From Croceibacterium segetis (lineage in GTDB: Bacteria > Pseudomonadota > Alphaproteobacteria > Sphingomonadales > Sphingomonadaceae), in NCBI RefSeq assembly GCF_011320115.1, contig NZ_JAANOZ010000007.1:62001-126000 (forward strand): a DNA stretch of 64,000 nt. Direction: 5' to 3'. The translations under genes were made by a program, and so were the position numbers. Each line of letters opens with the position of its first letter. Position 1 is the first letter of the stretch. Shown here in pieces: positions 43,508 through 51,958 of the stretch. The notes below the pieces were generated by a model. That model saw only the letters and a program-made list of their open reading frames with translations. It did no database searches and was not told where the DNA came from.

Positions 43508-43917
43508 GCCAGGACAACGAACTGATCGAAGCGGCGCGCGCGGCGGCCAAGAGCGCCTATGCGCCTTATTCCGACTTCGCGGTCGGCGCCGCCTTGCGCT
43601 TCGCCGACGGGGCCATCGTCACCGGCAGCAATGTCGAGAACGCCAGCTACGGCCTGTCGCTGTGCGCCGAGACGGTGGCGGCGGCGAAAGCCCTGGCCGA
43701 GGGACGCCGCGGCGGTCTGGTGGCGCTCGCCGTTGCCGGGCCGGGGGAGGCGCCTCTGACCCCCTGCGGCCGCTGCCGCCAGGTGCTCAACGAACTCGCC
43801 GCGCTCGGCGGAACGGATCCGCTGGTGCTGTGCTGCGGCGCGGGCGAGGTGCGCGAGGTCCGCCTCTCGGCGCTGCTGCCGCAGGCGTTCGGGCCGGACA
43901 GCCTGGGGACAGGTTAG
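43504..43917 (+). CDS. cdd: Cytidine deaminase
   Basis: The protein is 137 aa of the homotetrameric type. The zinc site is C54-A-E56 (catalytic Glu) and C88-G-R-C91 (TPCGRCRQVLNELA). GSNVENASYGLSLCAE is the usual substrate-binding stretch. It converts cytidine or deoxycytidine to uridine in pyrimidine salvage. The GTG start overlaps the preceding stop (GTGA), so it is translationally coupled to the GH25-like gene. The gene after it is VanZ-like, 18 bp away. Confidence 0.95.
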   Translation: MSQDNELIEAARAAAKSAYAPYSDFAVGAALRFADGAIVTGSNVENASYGLSLCAETVAAAKALAEGRRGGLVALAVAGPGEAPLTPCGRCRQVLNELAALGGTDPLVLCCGAGEVREVRLSALLPQAFGPDSLGTG

Positions 43918-43935
43918 ACCGGGCAGGGCGCGCGC

Positions 43936-44283
43936 GTGACCTCGATGCTCCGAATCGCCTTCTGGGCGGCCGCCCTGTTCGCCTTCGTGATGGCCGTCCT
44001 GCCCCATCCGATCGAGCTGCTGGAGGCCTCGGACAAGGTCCAGCACATGACGGCGTTCTTCGCCATCACAACGCTCGGCTGCGCGGCCTATCGCGGCCTT
44101 TCGCGGATCAAGTTGATGCTGGCGATGGTTGCGTTCGGCGCGGCGATCGAGGTGGTCCAGCTGGTGCCCGAGCTCCATCGCGACGCGGAATGGAGCGACT
44201 GGCTGGCCGACATCCTCGCCGTGATGCTCGCGCTCGCGGTCGCCCACCTGGTCGAGAGCCGGCGCGCGCGGCGCGCAGAGTAG
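43936..44283 (+). CDS. VanZ-like integral membrane protein
   Basis: The protein is 115 aa. Three to four hydrophobic segments are visible (IAFWAAALFAFVMAVLP, MTAFFAITTLGCAAY, LMLAMVAFGAAIEVVQL and LADILAVMLALAVAHLV). The VanZ signature (DKVQHMTAFF and the EVVQLV-x(n)-DWLADILA pair) is present. The Asp and His in DKVQHM and Glu in IEVVQ are typical conserved charges in the membrane. The VanZ function is unknown apart from a link to teicoplanin resistance. The GTG start is the only good one. It ends the four-gene run. Confidence 0.85.
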   Translation: MTSMLRIAFWAAALFAFVMAVLPHPIELLEASDKVQHMTAFFAITTLGCAAYRGLSRIKLMLAMVAFGAAIEVVQLVPELHRDAEWSDWLADILAVMLALAVAHLVESRRARRAE

Positions 44284-44373
44284 GGTTTCGCCCCTCGCCC
44301 GAGGCGTGATAGACTTTGTCCGAAAGCGCGGCGGCGCGAACCGCCTCGCGCATCGGAAGAGGAGCCGCACGCG

Positions 44374-45642
44374 ATGATGAACCCGGCCGACAACGAATTG
44401 CTCACCCGCATCGGCCCCGGCACGGCGATGGGCGCGATGCTGCGCGAATACTGGGTCCCGGCTTGCCGCTCGAAGAAGCTCGAGGCCGACGGCGCGCCCG
44501 AGCGGATCCGCCTGTTCGGGGAGAACTTCGTCGCCTTCCGCGCGACCGACGGCCGCGTCGGCTTCATGCAGGAAGCCTGCCCGCACCGCTGTGCCAGCCT
44601 CGCGCTCGCCCGCAATGAGGACAACGGCCTCAGGTGCATCTTCCACGGCTGGAAATTCAGCGTCGACGGCAAGTGCGTCGACGCCCCGACCGAGCCCGCC
44701 GGCCAGCGCCAGCGCTTCGCCGAAAGCGTGCCGGTGCGCAGCCACCCCACGCACGAGGCGGGCGAGCTCGTGTGGGTCTACCTAGGCGCCAAGGCCACGC
44801 CGCCGCGGTTCCCCGACTACGAGTTCACCCACCTGCCGGAGACCCACGTCCAGCCCTATCGCGGGATCATCCGCACCAACTGGCTGCAAGGGCTCGAGGC
44901 GCTGCTCGATTCGGCACACGTCACCTTCCTCCATTCGGCCAACCTCAACAGCGCGATCGGCCGCAATTACTTCAAGGACGAGAGCGACTACATGCTCGCC
45001 GACGGGGCGCCGGTGTTCGAGTTCGACGAGCGACCCTACGGCTTCCGCGAAGGCGCGATCCGCAACGAGGCCGGCAACCGCCGCTACGCCCGCGTGCGCG
45101 AGGTCTCGCTGCCGTTCTTCAGCTTCATCCCCTCGGCGCCGAAGGGCCCGCGGATCGTCTGCTGCTCGATCCCGATCGACGACGTCACCACCGCGCAGTG
45201 GTACATCGCCTACGATACCGACGAGCCGATGAGCCGCAGCCTGATGGGCGCGTTCGGCACCTGGAGCGAGAATCCCGACCACTTCAACGCCGACATGGGC
45301 GACAGCAGCAACCTGTGGCTGCAGGACCGCCAGGCGATGAAGGACGGCCATTGGTCGGGGATCATGGACCGCGGCAACGCCTACGAGGATTTCGCGGTGC
45401 AGGAATCGATGGGCGCGATCGTCGACCGCTCGAAGGAATATCTCGGCACTTGCGACCGGGTGATCTACCGCGCCCGGCGCCAGCTGCTCGAGGCGGTCCG
45501 GCGCCACCAGGAGACCGGGGAGCTGTCGTTCGCCGGCGACGAGGTCGATTTCCGCTCGATCCGCGCGGTCAGCTTCGCGTTTCCGGGCGAGGCCGACTGG
45601 CGCGAGGTCGATCCGCTGGAGATGATGGAAGCGGCCGAGTAA
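44374..45642 (+). CDS. Rieske non-heme iron oxygenase, alpha subunit
   Basis: The protein is 422 aa. The Rieske 2Fe-2S cluster is bound by C69-x-H71 (QEACPHRCASLALARN) and C88-x2-H91 (RCIFHGWKF). The mononuclear iron region contains NWLQGLEALLDSAHVTFLHS, with the two His and an Asp bridging the sites. The size and N-terminal region resemble the phthalate dioxygenase group, which works with a separate reductase. No reductase or beta subunit lies nearby, so its partner is encoded elsewhere. The substrate is an aromatic or terpene compound, not predictable. It has a GAGGAG ribosome site. Confidence 0.93.
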   Translation: MMNPADNELLTRIGPGTAMGAMLREYWVPACRSKKLEADGAPERIRLFGENFVAFRATDGRVGFMQEACPHRCASLALARNEDNGLRCIFHGWKFSVDGKCVDAPTEPAGQRQRFAESVPVRSHPTHEAGELVWVYLGAKATPPRFPDYEFTHLPETHVQPYRGIIRTNWLQGLEALLDSAHVTFLHSANLNSAIGRNYFKDESDYMLADGAPVFEFDERPYGFREGAIRNEAGNRRYARVREVSLPFFSFIPSAPKGPRIVCCSIPIDDVTTAQWYIAYDTDEPMSRSLMGAFGTWSENPDHFNADMGDSSNLWLQDRQAMKDGHWSGIMDRGNAYEDFAVQESMGAIVDRSKEYLGTCDRVIYRARRQLLEAVRRHQETGELSFAGDEVDFRSIRAVSFAFPGEADWREVDPLEMMEAAE

Positions 45643-45647
45643 TCCGA

Positions 45648-45974
45648 TCAGGCGGAGCGCCGCTCCTCGATCACCGCTGGTTCGGTGCTGAGGAACAGCC
45701 GGATGTGATCGAGCACCGCGGGATGCAGCGGCTGGTCGAAGCTGACGCCGTGGACCGCGCCCACCCGCCAGGCGACGTGCGCGTGGAGCAGGCCGACCGG
45801 GCCGACGCCGATCGTCAGCATGGTGCCGGCGGCGAGGTGCCGCCCCGGGACGTTCAGCCGGCAACCCTCGACCGACAGGTTGGAAATCGCCACCGCGCGC
45901 TCCACCCCGTCTTCGCCGCGGATGAGTCCCTGGATTTGGACGCCGTATCGCGCGGCGCGTCGCCTGTCCTGCAT
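45648..45974 (-). CDS. PilZ domain protein, c-di-GMP receptor candidate
   Basis: The protein is 108 aa and is almost entirely a PilZ domain. RxxxR is seen in DRRRAARYGVQIQG and the D/N-x-S-x-x-G motif in ISNLSVEGCRLNVP, both needed for c-di-GMP binding. The final GAVHGVSFDQPLHPAVLD completes the barrel. Single-domain PilZ proteins act as adaptor proteins on motility, polysaccharide synthesis or transcription. Neighbours give no clue. It faces the Rieske gene tail to tail, 5 bp apart. Confidence 0.85.
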   Translation of the reverse strand: MQDRRRAARYGVQIQGLIRGEDGVERAVAISNLSVEGCRLNVPGRHLAAGTMLTIGVGPVGLLHAHVAWRVGAVHGVSFDQPLHPAVLDHIRLFLSTEPAVIEERRSA

Positions 45975-46167
45975 CTGACTGCCCCCCGATCCTTCGCCTG
46001 GTTTCGCAGGTACCTGTTAAATAACGATTTCATCTTTCTCCCCGTGATTGGGGAGAGGTCGGCGGCCGGCAACCCTTCTGCGACAATTCATGGCGTTGTC
46101 GCGGTGTCGCGAGGGCGATACACATGGCCCCGCGGTAATACGTACCGTCCGAGTGGGGAGAGAGTTC

Positions 46168-46569
46168 ATGCGTCAGTTTCGTTTCGCCGCGATCGCGGCT
46201 GCGGGGGCCATGTTTGCCGCTTCGCCGGCTTTCGCCGCCGATTCGCCCGTCGTCGGCACCTGGGCGACCGAAGCCAAGAGCGACTTCGGCACGTTCAAAT
46301 CGACCTGGACCGTCGCCCAGAATGGCGACGCCTACAGCATCGACGTCAAGGACGCCCCGATGGACGGCGCGCCGGCCGACGCTCCGCCGCCCAAGAGCAC
46401 GATCTCGAACGTGGCGGTCGACGGCAGCACGCTGACCTTCGACCGCGAGCTGGTGATGGGCGATATGACCATCAAGCTCAGCTACAAGGTCACCGCCGAC
46501 GGGACCACGCTGACCGGCCAGACCCACAGCGATTTCGGCGACATCCCGATCACCGGGACGCGGCAGTAG
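46168..46569 (+). CDS. Small secreted protein (unknown beta-rich family)
   Basis: The protein is 133 aa. The ATG at 46168 (GGGGAGAG site) opens a signal peptide (MRQFRFAAIAAAGAMFAASP, cleavage near AFA). The mature part has alternating beta-strand patterns: TWTVAQNGDAYSIDVKD, STLTFDRELVMGDMTIKLSY and TTLTGQTHSDFGD. It looks like a lipocalin-like or DUF2147-like ligand-binding barrel, but I cannot assign it. No Cys is present in the mature region. It is convergent with the M14 peptidase gene, 10 bp apart. Confidence 0.7.
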   Translation: MRQFRFAAIAAAGAMFAASPAFAADSPVVGTWATEAKSDFGTFKSTWTVAQNGDAYSIDVKDAPMDGAPADAPPPKSTISNVAVDGSTLTFDRELVMGDMTIKLSYKVTADGTTLTGQTHSDFGDIPITGTRQ

Positions 46570-46579
46570 GCGGCGCGGA

Positions 46580-47710
46580 CTACCCTTCCAGCCACTCAAC
46601 CAGACTCGCCAGGCAATCCCGCGCCAGCAGCTTGCAGCGCTCGGGGCTCCAGCCTTGCGCGGGGTCGGGCAGGTCGGCGTTGTCCTTGAACGGCATTTCC
46701 AGCGTCATCGCGCAGGCGCCGAACCGCTCGGCGAGCTGGTTGGTGCTCATCGTCAGGTTGGCCTTGCCGGCGGCGGCGACGCCGTAGCCCTTGGCGGTCT
46801 GGAAGTCGGGGCTGCGGCGGGCGAGGATCTGCTGGAAGCGGACGTACTTGTCCTGCAGCTCTTGGCTCCATGATGGAATTCCCTCGAACCCGGCGAGGAA
46901 GTTCGCGGCGATCGCCTCGTCGCCGTGGACGTCCATCGCAAAGGCGACTCCGGTCTCGTCCATCGCCCCGCGGATCGCCAGCACCTCCGGCGCGCGGGCG
47001 GCCGTCGGCTCGTGCCACTCGCGATTGAGGTTGGCGCCGACGGCGTTGGTGCGCAGGTGCCCGCGGCGGCTGCCGTCGGGGTTGCAGTTGGGGACCACGT
47101 GCAGGCGGCATTTGCTCCGCAGCACGCGGGCGACCGGGTCGGCCGGGTCGGTCAGGCACTCGAGCGCGCCTTCCATCCACCATTCGGCCATGCTCTCGCC
47201 CGGATGCTGCCGGGCGTAGAGCCAGACTTGCATCTCGCCGTCGCCCATTTCGAGGCAGTCGATCGGCTGGCCGTCGAGACTGAGGCCGAGGCAACGGTAG
47301 TTGACCCCCTCGGTGGCGGCGACCCCGGAGACCAGGTCGTGATGCCGCTCCATCGAATAGGGCGCGAAATAGGCGAACCAGGCGAGGTCGCCCGCCGGGG
47401 TGTAGCGGATCGTCAGCGTGCCGCCGTCCTCGCCCTTGTCGTAGCTCGACGGCGCGCGGCCCCAGTAGTCGCGGTCCTCGGAAACGCAGGCATTGTAGTC
47501 GGTCCACCCGCCGGGATAGGCCGAGGCGTTGAGGTTGCCGATCTTGAGCACGAGTTCGCGCCCCGCCGCGCCCGAAACGCGGAAATGGAACCACTGGTAG
47601 AAATCGGACTGGTGGTCCTTGCGGATCTCGAGCCGGGCGCTGGCGCCGTCGACGGCGATGACTTCGATGTTGCCGCTGTCGAAGGCGGCGTTGATGACGA
47701 TATCGTTCAT
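46580..47710 (-). CDS. M14-family metallocarboxypeptidase
   Basis: The protein is 376 aa. An N-terminal beta-rich domain (about 1-125, with [18 protein letters not shown]) precedes the carboxypeptidase domain. The zinc ligands are His and Glu in [17 protein letters not shown] and His in [12 protein letters not shown]. The general-base Glu is in [12 protein letters not shown] supplies the substrate-binding Arg. The layout resembles cytosolic carboxypeptidase (CCP6/AGTPBP-like) members, which can trim glutamyl tails in eukaryotes. No signal peptide is visible. Its ATG overlaps the stop of the DUF4136 gene (ATGA), so the two are coupled. Confidence 0.9.
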   Translation of the reverse strand: MNDIVINAAFDSGNIEVIAVDGASARLEIRKDHQSDFYQWFHFRVSGAAGRELVLKIGNLNASAYPGGWTDYNACVSEDRDYWGRAPSSYDKGEDGGTLTIRYTPAGDLAWFAYFAPYSMERHHDLVSGVAATEGVNYRCLGLSLDGQPIDCLEMGDGEMQVWLYARQHPGESMAEWWMEGALECLTDPADPVARVLRSKCRLHVVPNCNPDGSRRGHLRTNAVGANLNREWHEPTAARAPEVLAIRGAMDETGVAFAMDVHGDEAIAANFLAGFEGIPSWSQELQDKYVRFQQILARRSPDFQTAKGYGVAAAGKANLTMSTNQLAERFGACAMTLEMPFKDNADLPDPAQGWSPERCKLLARDCLASLVEWLEG

Positions 47711-48378
47711 CAGCCCCGGATAGTCTCTCCGTTCTTTCCGGGGAAGCCCGCGAAAAGCGCTTCGGCGAGACGCGCGGCGATCGCCTGGTCGGACCACACG
47801 GGATCGCCGGCGCGGGTGGCGATGTCGGCGCGGCCTTCCCACAGCACGGCGCCGCTGGCCTTGTCGCGGATGCGCGCCTCGAGCCGGGTCGAGAGCAGCG
47901 CCTTGCGCGGCTTCGACAGGTCGATGTTGATTCCCAGCGCCTGATAGGAGCCGCCTCGGCTGGAGACACCGACCGCCATCTCGCCGCTGACCGGCTTGCG
48001 CTTGCCCTCGGCCGGCGCGATCTCGGCGTGGCGGACGGTCAGCTCGACGACCTGGCCGCCGTCGTCCTTCGTTGCGGTGTCGTAGCCGGCGCCGGCCAGC
48101 TGGTCGATGACCGCGGCTTCGTAAGTCGCTCGCTCGACATCGTCGGCGAGACGGTCGCCTTCCGTGGCGACGGCGATGGTGCCGTGGCCGAGCGCTTGCG
48201 CGGCGGTTCCTACGGCGAGGAAGCGGGTGACCTCGACTTTGCCTTCCTGGCTGCGGTCGCGGGTCACGCTGGGCGAGCGGTCCCAGCCGTAGCGGTCCGC
48301 TCCGGGATAGCCCCAGCGTTGCGCGGCGGCCGGCGAGGCTAGGGCGATGAGGGTGACGACAAGGAGGACGGGGCGCAT
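47710..48378 (-). CDS. Secreted DUF4136-like protein, first of a tandem pair
   Basis: The protein is 222 aa. The signal peptide is [20 protein letters not shown]. The body has the family features: [33 protein letters not shown] and the end [18 protein letters not shown] with [20 protein letters not shown]. The fold is beta-rich and the function unknown. The following gene at 48450 is a paralogue with the same C-terminal pattern (LFAGFPGRSGETIE). It overlaps the M14 gene by one base and is upstream in the same transcript. Confidence 0.8.
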   Translation of the reverse strand: MRPVLLVVTLIALASPAAAQRWGYPGADRYGWDRSPSVTRDRSQEGKVEVTRFLAVGTAAQALGHGTIAVATEGDRLADDVERATYEAAVIDQLAGAGYDTATKDDGGQVVELTVRHAEIAPAEGKRKPVSGEMAVGVSSRGGSYQALGINIDLSKPRKALLSTRLEARIRDKASGAVLWEGRADIATRAGDPVWSDQAIAARLAEALFAGFPGKNGETIRG

Positions 48379-48449
48379 CGGGGGCCTTCCGAAAGGAACG
48401 CGACGGCTATAGCGCGCCGGCTGTCCGGCGGGTGAACGGATTCGCCCGC

Positions 48450-49040
48450 CTAGCGGACTTCGATCGTCTCGCCCGAGCGGCCGGGGAAGCCGGCAAACAG
48501 CGCCGCGACCATCTTCGCGGCCGCCGCCTGCGCGCTGCCGTACTTGCTGTTGGCGCTCGCGGCGAACTCGGCGCGGCCTTCCCACAGCGGCTGGCCGCTG
48601 GCGCCGTCGCGGATGATAACCCCGATGCGATTGTCGGCGATCGCCGGCGGCGGACCCGAGAGGTCGATGCCCAACCCCATGCCGAGGCCCGAGCCATATG
48701 AGCCGGTCGAGCCGCCCAGGCCGAAGCTGACCGGATTGCGCTTTCGCCCGGGCTGGTCGACCGCCCGCTCGACGCGCACTTCGGCCACTTGTGCCGCGTC
48801 GTTGCCGGCCACCACCTGGTAGCCGAGCCGGGTCAGCTCGGCCGAGACCGCCTGCCAATACGGCGCGAACTCGAGCGAATTGGCCGTGCCCGGCGCGGCG
48901 CGCACGGCGATCGGGCCCATGCCCAGCCGCGCCGGCGCGGGGCCGAGGAAGCGCGTCACGGAGACCGGCGAGACATAAGTCTGCGCGCAGCCGCTCAGCA
49001 GCAGCGCGGCAGAGATCGAGGCGAGCATGAGACGGGTCAT
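48450..49040 (-). CDS. DUF4136-like lipoprotein, tandem paralogue
   Basis: The protein is 196 aa with a lipobox LLLSGCAQ (Cys18), so it is likely lipid-anchored in the outer membrane. The body repeats the pattern of the gene at 47710: VAEVRVERAVDQPGRKRNPV, a GVIIRDGASGQPLWEGRAEF and [20 protein letters not shown]. The Gly/Ser-rich insert GLGGSTGSYGSGLGMGLG is distinctive. The tandem order and common C-terminus point to a duplication. The pair and the peptidase form one minus-strand unit. Confidence 0.8.
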   Translation of the reverse strand: MTRLMLASISAALLLSGCAQTYVSPVSVTRFLGPAPARLGMGPIAVRAAPGTANSLEFAPYWQAVSAELTRLGYQVVAGNDAAQVAEVRVERAVDQPGRKRNPVSFGLGGSTGSYGSGLGMGLGIDLSGPPPAIADNRIGVIIRDGASGQPLWEGRAEFAASANSKYGSAQAAAAKMVAALFAGFPGRSGETIEVR

Positions 49041-49145
49041 GGGCGGTAAACGTCCGAAAGGGCGGCTGGTTGCGGTCTAAGCTTCTCTTTACGAACGGGC
49101 AATTGTCACTCGCCGCCTATCGAGATCGTGCTAACGGGGCCGGCG

Positions 49146-50153
49146 ATGGCCCAGAAGCACCCCGTCCTCGTCACCGGCGGCGCCGGTTATATCGGCAGCC
49201 ACGCCGTGCTCGCGCTGCGCGATGCCGGCTGGCCGGTGGCGGTGATCGACAACCTCGTCACCGGCTTTCGCTTTGCCGTGCCCGAGGGGGTGCCGTTCTA
49301 CGAAGGCGACGTCGCGGATGGCGCGCTGCTGGCGCGGATCTTCGCCGAGCAGGGCACGCGGGCCATCATGCATTTCGCCGGCTCGATCGTGGTCCCGGAA
49401 TCGGTCGAGAACCCGCTCAAGTACTATCACAACAACACCGCCAAGAGCCGCACGCTGATCGAAGCGGCGGTGACGGCGGGGGTCCCGCACTTCATCTTCA
49501 GCTCGACCGCGGCGATTTACGGCATTCCCGAGGTTTCGCCGGTTACCGAAGATACGCCTGCGCTGCCGATCAACCCTTACGGCTGGTCGAAGCTGATGAC
49601 CGAGCGGATGCTGGCCGACACCGCGGCGGCACATCCATTGAACTACTGCGCCTTGCGCTATTTCAACGTCGCCGGGGCCGACCCGCAAGGGCGCAGCGGG
49701 CAATCGACCGCCGGGGCGACGCACCTGATCAAGGTCGCGGTCGAGGCGGCGCTCGGCAAGCGCGACCATGTCAGCGTGTTCGGCACCGACTACGATACGC
49801 CCGACGGCACCGGCGTTCGCGACTACATCCACGTCAGCGACCTCGCCGCCGCTCACGTCCTCGCGCTCGAGGCGCTTATCGCCGAGCCGGCGCGTTCGCT
49901 GACCTTGAACTGCGGCTATGGCCGGGGGTTCTCGGTGCTCGAGGTGCTCGACGCGGTCGACCGGCTGACCGGCGCGCGCGTCGAGCGCCGCATCCAAGGC
50001 CGCCGCGCCGGCGATGCGCCGTCGCTGGTGTCCGACAATGGTCGCATCAAGGCAACGCTACCCTGGGTGCCGCAATATGCCGAGCTCGACACCATCGTGC
50101 GTCATGCGCTGCAGTGGGAACGCAAGCTCGACGATATGCGCCCGCGCGCTTGA
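49146..50153 (+). CDS. galE: UDP-glucose 4-epimerase
   Basis: The protein is 335 aa. The NAD motif is VLVTGGAGYIGSHAVL. The catalytic pair is Ser/Thr in FSSTAAIYGI and Tyr-x3-Lys in NPYGWSKLM. RYFNVAGADPQG and TGVRDYIHVSDLA are further GalE signatures. It interconverts UDP-glucose and UDP-galactose and supplies galactose units for surface polysaccharide. I chose the ATG at 49146; an upstream start at 49128 is possible. A terminator-like hairpin follows its stop, before rpmJ. Confidence 0.95.
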   Translation: MAQKHPVLVTGGAGYIGSHAVLALRDAGWPVAVIDNLVTGFRFAVPEGVPFYEGDVADGALLARIFAEQGTRAIMHFAGSIVVPESVENPLKYYHNNTAKSRTLIEAAVTAGVPHFIFSSTAAIYGIPEVSPVTEDTPALPINPYGWSKLMTERMLADTAAAHPLNYCALRYFNVAGADPQGRSGQSTAGATHLIKVAVEAALGKRDHVSVFGTDYDTPDGTGVRDYIHVSDLAAAHVLALEALIAEPARSLTLNCGYGRGFSVLEVLDAVDRLTGARVERRIQGRRAGDAPSLVSDNGRIKATLPWVPQYAELDTIVRHALQWERKLDDMRPRA

Positions 50154-50195
50154 CTTCGCGGCCATGCCTCCGTAACGGCGCGGCCTTGAGATTGC

Positions 50196-50230
50196 GGCAT
50201 CGGGGACCATCTCCGGTGCCTTCATTTTTG
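50196..50230 (+). promoter_or_regulatory. Terminator-like hairpin in the rpmJ leader
   Basis: GGCATCGGGGA pairs with TCTCCGGTGCC through 11 pairs including two G-U (50196-50206 and 50210-50220) around a CCA loop, followed by TTCATTTTTG. It ends 21 nt before the rpmJ ATG. It could simply end the galE transcript or act as an attenuator for L36. Compare the hairpin before rpmH. Confidence 0.55.
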
Positions 50231-50240
50231 GAAAATCACC

Positions 50241-50366
50241 ATGAAGATCGTCAACAGCCTCAAGTCGCTCAAGGGCCGCCACCGCGATAACCGCGTGATT
50301 CGCCGCCGCGGCCGGGTCTATGTGATCAACAAGACCAACCGCCGCTTCAAGGCGCGCCAGGGCTAA
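50241..50366 (+). CDS. rpmJ: 50S ribosomal protein L36, cysteine-free (C-) form
   Basis: The protein is 41 aa: [20 protein letters not shown] followed by [20 protein letters not shown]. It has no Cys, so it is the zinc-independent L36 form, which many bacteria use under zinc limitation or as their only copy. L36 binds 23S rRNA in the 50S subunit. The ATG lies 21 nt after a terminator-like hairpin, and an intrinsic terminator follows at 50409. It is transcribed alone. Confidence 0.97.
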   Translation: MKIVNSLKSLKGRHRDNRVIRRRGRVYVINKTNRRFKARQG

Positions 50367-50408
50367 TGTCCGCCGCGCCGCGATTCGTTCGCGGCCGCGA
50401 TGACCTGC

Positions 50409-50436
50409 AAGGCCTCCGAGGTTTCGGAGGCCTTTT
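50409..50436 (+). terminator. Intrinsic terminator of rpmJ
   Basis: AAGGCCTCCGA and TCGGAGGCCTT form an 11-bp perfect stem around a GGTT loop, continuing into TTTT. It lies 43 bp after the rpmJ stop. The GGAGG in its 3' arm is also the likely ribosome site of the next gene, whose ATG begins 3 bp after the T-run. Confidence 0.85.
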
Positions 50437-50438
50437 GC

Positions 50439-51053
50439 ATGGCTGACGCGCCGCAAGCGGTCGTCTTCGACATCGGGCGGGTCCTCTACGACTGGAACCT
50501 GCGCTACCTGTTCGAGAAGCTGATCCACGACAGGCAAGAGCTCGACCACTTCCTCGCCACCGTAATCACCGAGGAATGGCACTTCCAGTCCGACGCCGGA
50601 CGCCCGCTCGCCGAGATGGTACCCGAGCTCAAGGCGCGATTCCCCCAGCACGCGGCGCTGATCGACGCCTATCGCGATCGCTTCGAGGAGACCCTGCCGC
50701 ACGCGATTCCCGGGACGCATGAGATCGTCCGCCGGCTCGCCGCCAGGGGTGTCCCGCTCTACGCGCTGACCAATTTCGGCGCCGAGTTCTGGGCCCGCAC
50801 GCGGAGCGGCTGGCCGATCTTCGACTTGTTCGCCGACGTGCTCGTTTCTGGGGAGGAGCGGGTCGCCAAGCCCGATCCGGCGATCTTCGCGATCGCCGAG
50901 CGGCGTTTCGGAAGCGTGCCGGGAGAACTGTTCTTCACCGACGACAATCCGGCCAACGTCGCCGCGGCGCGGGCGCGCGGCTGGCACGCGCACCTGTTCG
51001 AAGGCGCCGCCGGGCTGGAAGCCGAGCTCGTTCGCGTGGGCCTGCTCGGCTGA
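50439..51053 (+). CDS. HAD-superfamily hydrolase (YihX-like)
   Basis: The protein is 204 aa. Motif I is VVFDIGRVLYDWN, with the nucleophile Asp and a Gly instead of the second Asp, as in YihX-type phosphatases. LYALTNFGAEF is motif II, and VAKPDPAIFAIAERRFG with FFTDDNPANVAAARA gives motifs III and IV. The cap is small and inserted after motif I. It probably dephosphorylates a sugar phosphate; the substrate is unknown. Its ribosome site GGAGG is part of the rpmJ terminator stem. Confidence 0.9.
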   Translation: MADAPQAVVFDIGRVLYDWNLRYLFEKLIHDRQELDHFLATVITEEWHFQSDAGRPLAEMVPELKARFPQHAALIDAYRDRFEETLPHAIPGTHEIVRRLAARGVPLYALTNFGAEFWARTRSGWPIFDLFADVLVSGEERVAKPDPAIFAIAERRFGSVPGELFFTDDNPANVAAARARGWHAHLFEGAAGLEAELVRVGLLG

Positions 51054-51350
51054 TCAGCCGTTGCAGCGGGCAAGGTCGTCCGGCGCGAGTTCCTCACCGG
51101 CGAAGCTGAAGCGGACGACCGCCGAGGTCTGCTTGGCCAGCCGCTTGCACATCACTTCGGGCCGGCCAGTGCCCTTGCCGGCGTAGCACCGGGTGCCCTC
51201 GCACATCCACAGCACGCCGCCGGCGATCACCTTGCTGTCGGCGGCGGGCTGGGACAACTCGGCCCGGTAGTACGGGCCGCTGTCCTTCGCTGCGAGCGGG
51301 GCAGCGGCGAGAGCGGCGAGAAACACGGCGGAAGTAAGGGGACGAAGCAT
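51054..51350 (-). CDS. CC_3452-like small secreted protein
   Basis: The protein is 98 aa. The signal peptide is MLRPLTSAVFLAALAAAPLA. The mature part carries four Cys in the pattern WMCEGTRCYAGKG, MCKRLAK and DDLARCNG, probably two disulphides, with the family-like segment PYYRAELSQPA. I place it in the CC_3452-type family of alphaproteobacteria from memory; no function is known. It abuts the HAD gene tail to tail and is divergent from the HxlR gene at 51497. Confidence 0.75.
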   Translation of the reverse strand: MLRPLTSAVFLAALAAAPLAAKDSGPYYRAELSQPAADSKVIAGGVLWMCEGTRCYAGKGTGRPEVMCKRLAKQTSAVVRFSFAGEELAPDDLARCNG

Positions 51351-51496
51351 CGCAGGTCCTTTCGCGGCCGATCGGTTGCATTGAAAAATCGGTTGCGATT
51401 CGCCACCTAGTAAGATGCGTTGCAGGTTGCAACTCAAAACTGTTTAGTTTGCCGGATGCCTGCGATGTGCGGTATTCCGGCCTTGAAAGGATCCCG

Positions 51497-51958
51497 ATGG
51501 GCCACCTGCACGAAGACATGCGCGAGATCGCCCAATGCGGGTTGCCGAGCGCGCTCGAGGTGATGGGAGAGCGCTGGTCGTTCATGATCCTGCGCGCGAG
51601 CTTCAACGGGATCCGCCATTTCGAGGACTTCCAGGGCCAGCTCGGCATCGCCCGCAACATCCTCTCGAATCGCCTGCACCGGCTGGTCGAGAACGGCATC
51701 CTCAAGCGCGAGCCGGTCCCGGACGACCGCCGCCGGGTCGAGTACCGCCTGACCGAGAAGGGCATCGACTTGCTGCCGACGCTGGTCGCCCTCAGGCAAT
51801 GGGGCGAGAAGTACAGCGCGCGCACGCAGTCGAGCCTGACGATCGTCGACGCGCGCGACCGCAAACCGATCGCGCCGATCCGCCTGCACGCCGCCGACGG
51901 GCGCCCGCTGCGCTACGAAGAACTCGACTGGGAAGAATCGGAGAAGGTCGGAAAATGA
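51497..51958 (+). CDS. HxlR-type winged-helix regulator
   Basis: The protein is 153 aa. HxlR features are ALEVMGERWSFMILRASFNG at the N-terminus, then FEDFQGQLGIARNILSNRLH and KREPVPDDRRRVEYRLTEKG. HxlR proteins are dimeric regulators, several of which sense aldehydes or redox by Cys (here Cys14 of AQCGLPS). I chose the ATG at 51497 with an AAAGGA site. It overlaps the GFA-type gene by 4 bp (ATGA) and probably regulates it. A weak AAACT/AGTTT inverted repeat lies at 51437-51450. Confidence 0.88.
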   Translation: MGHLHEDMREIAQCGLPSALEVMGERWSFMILRASFNGIRHFEDFQGQLGIARNILSNRLHRLVENGILKREPVPDDRRRVEYRLTEKGIDLLPTLVALRQWGEKYSARTQSSLTIVDARDRKPIAPIRLHAADGRPLRYEELDWEESEKVGK

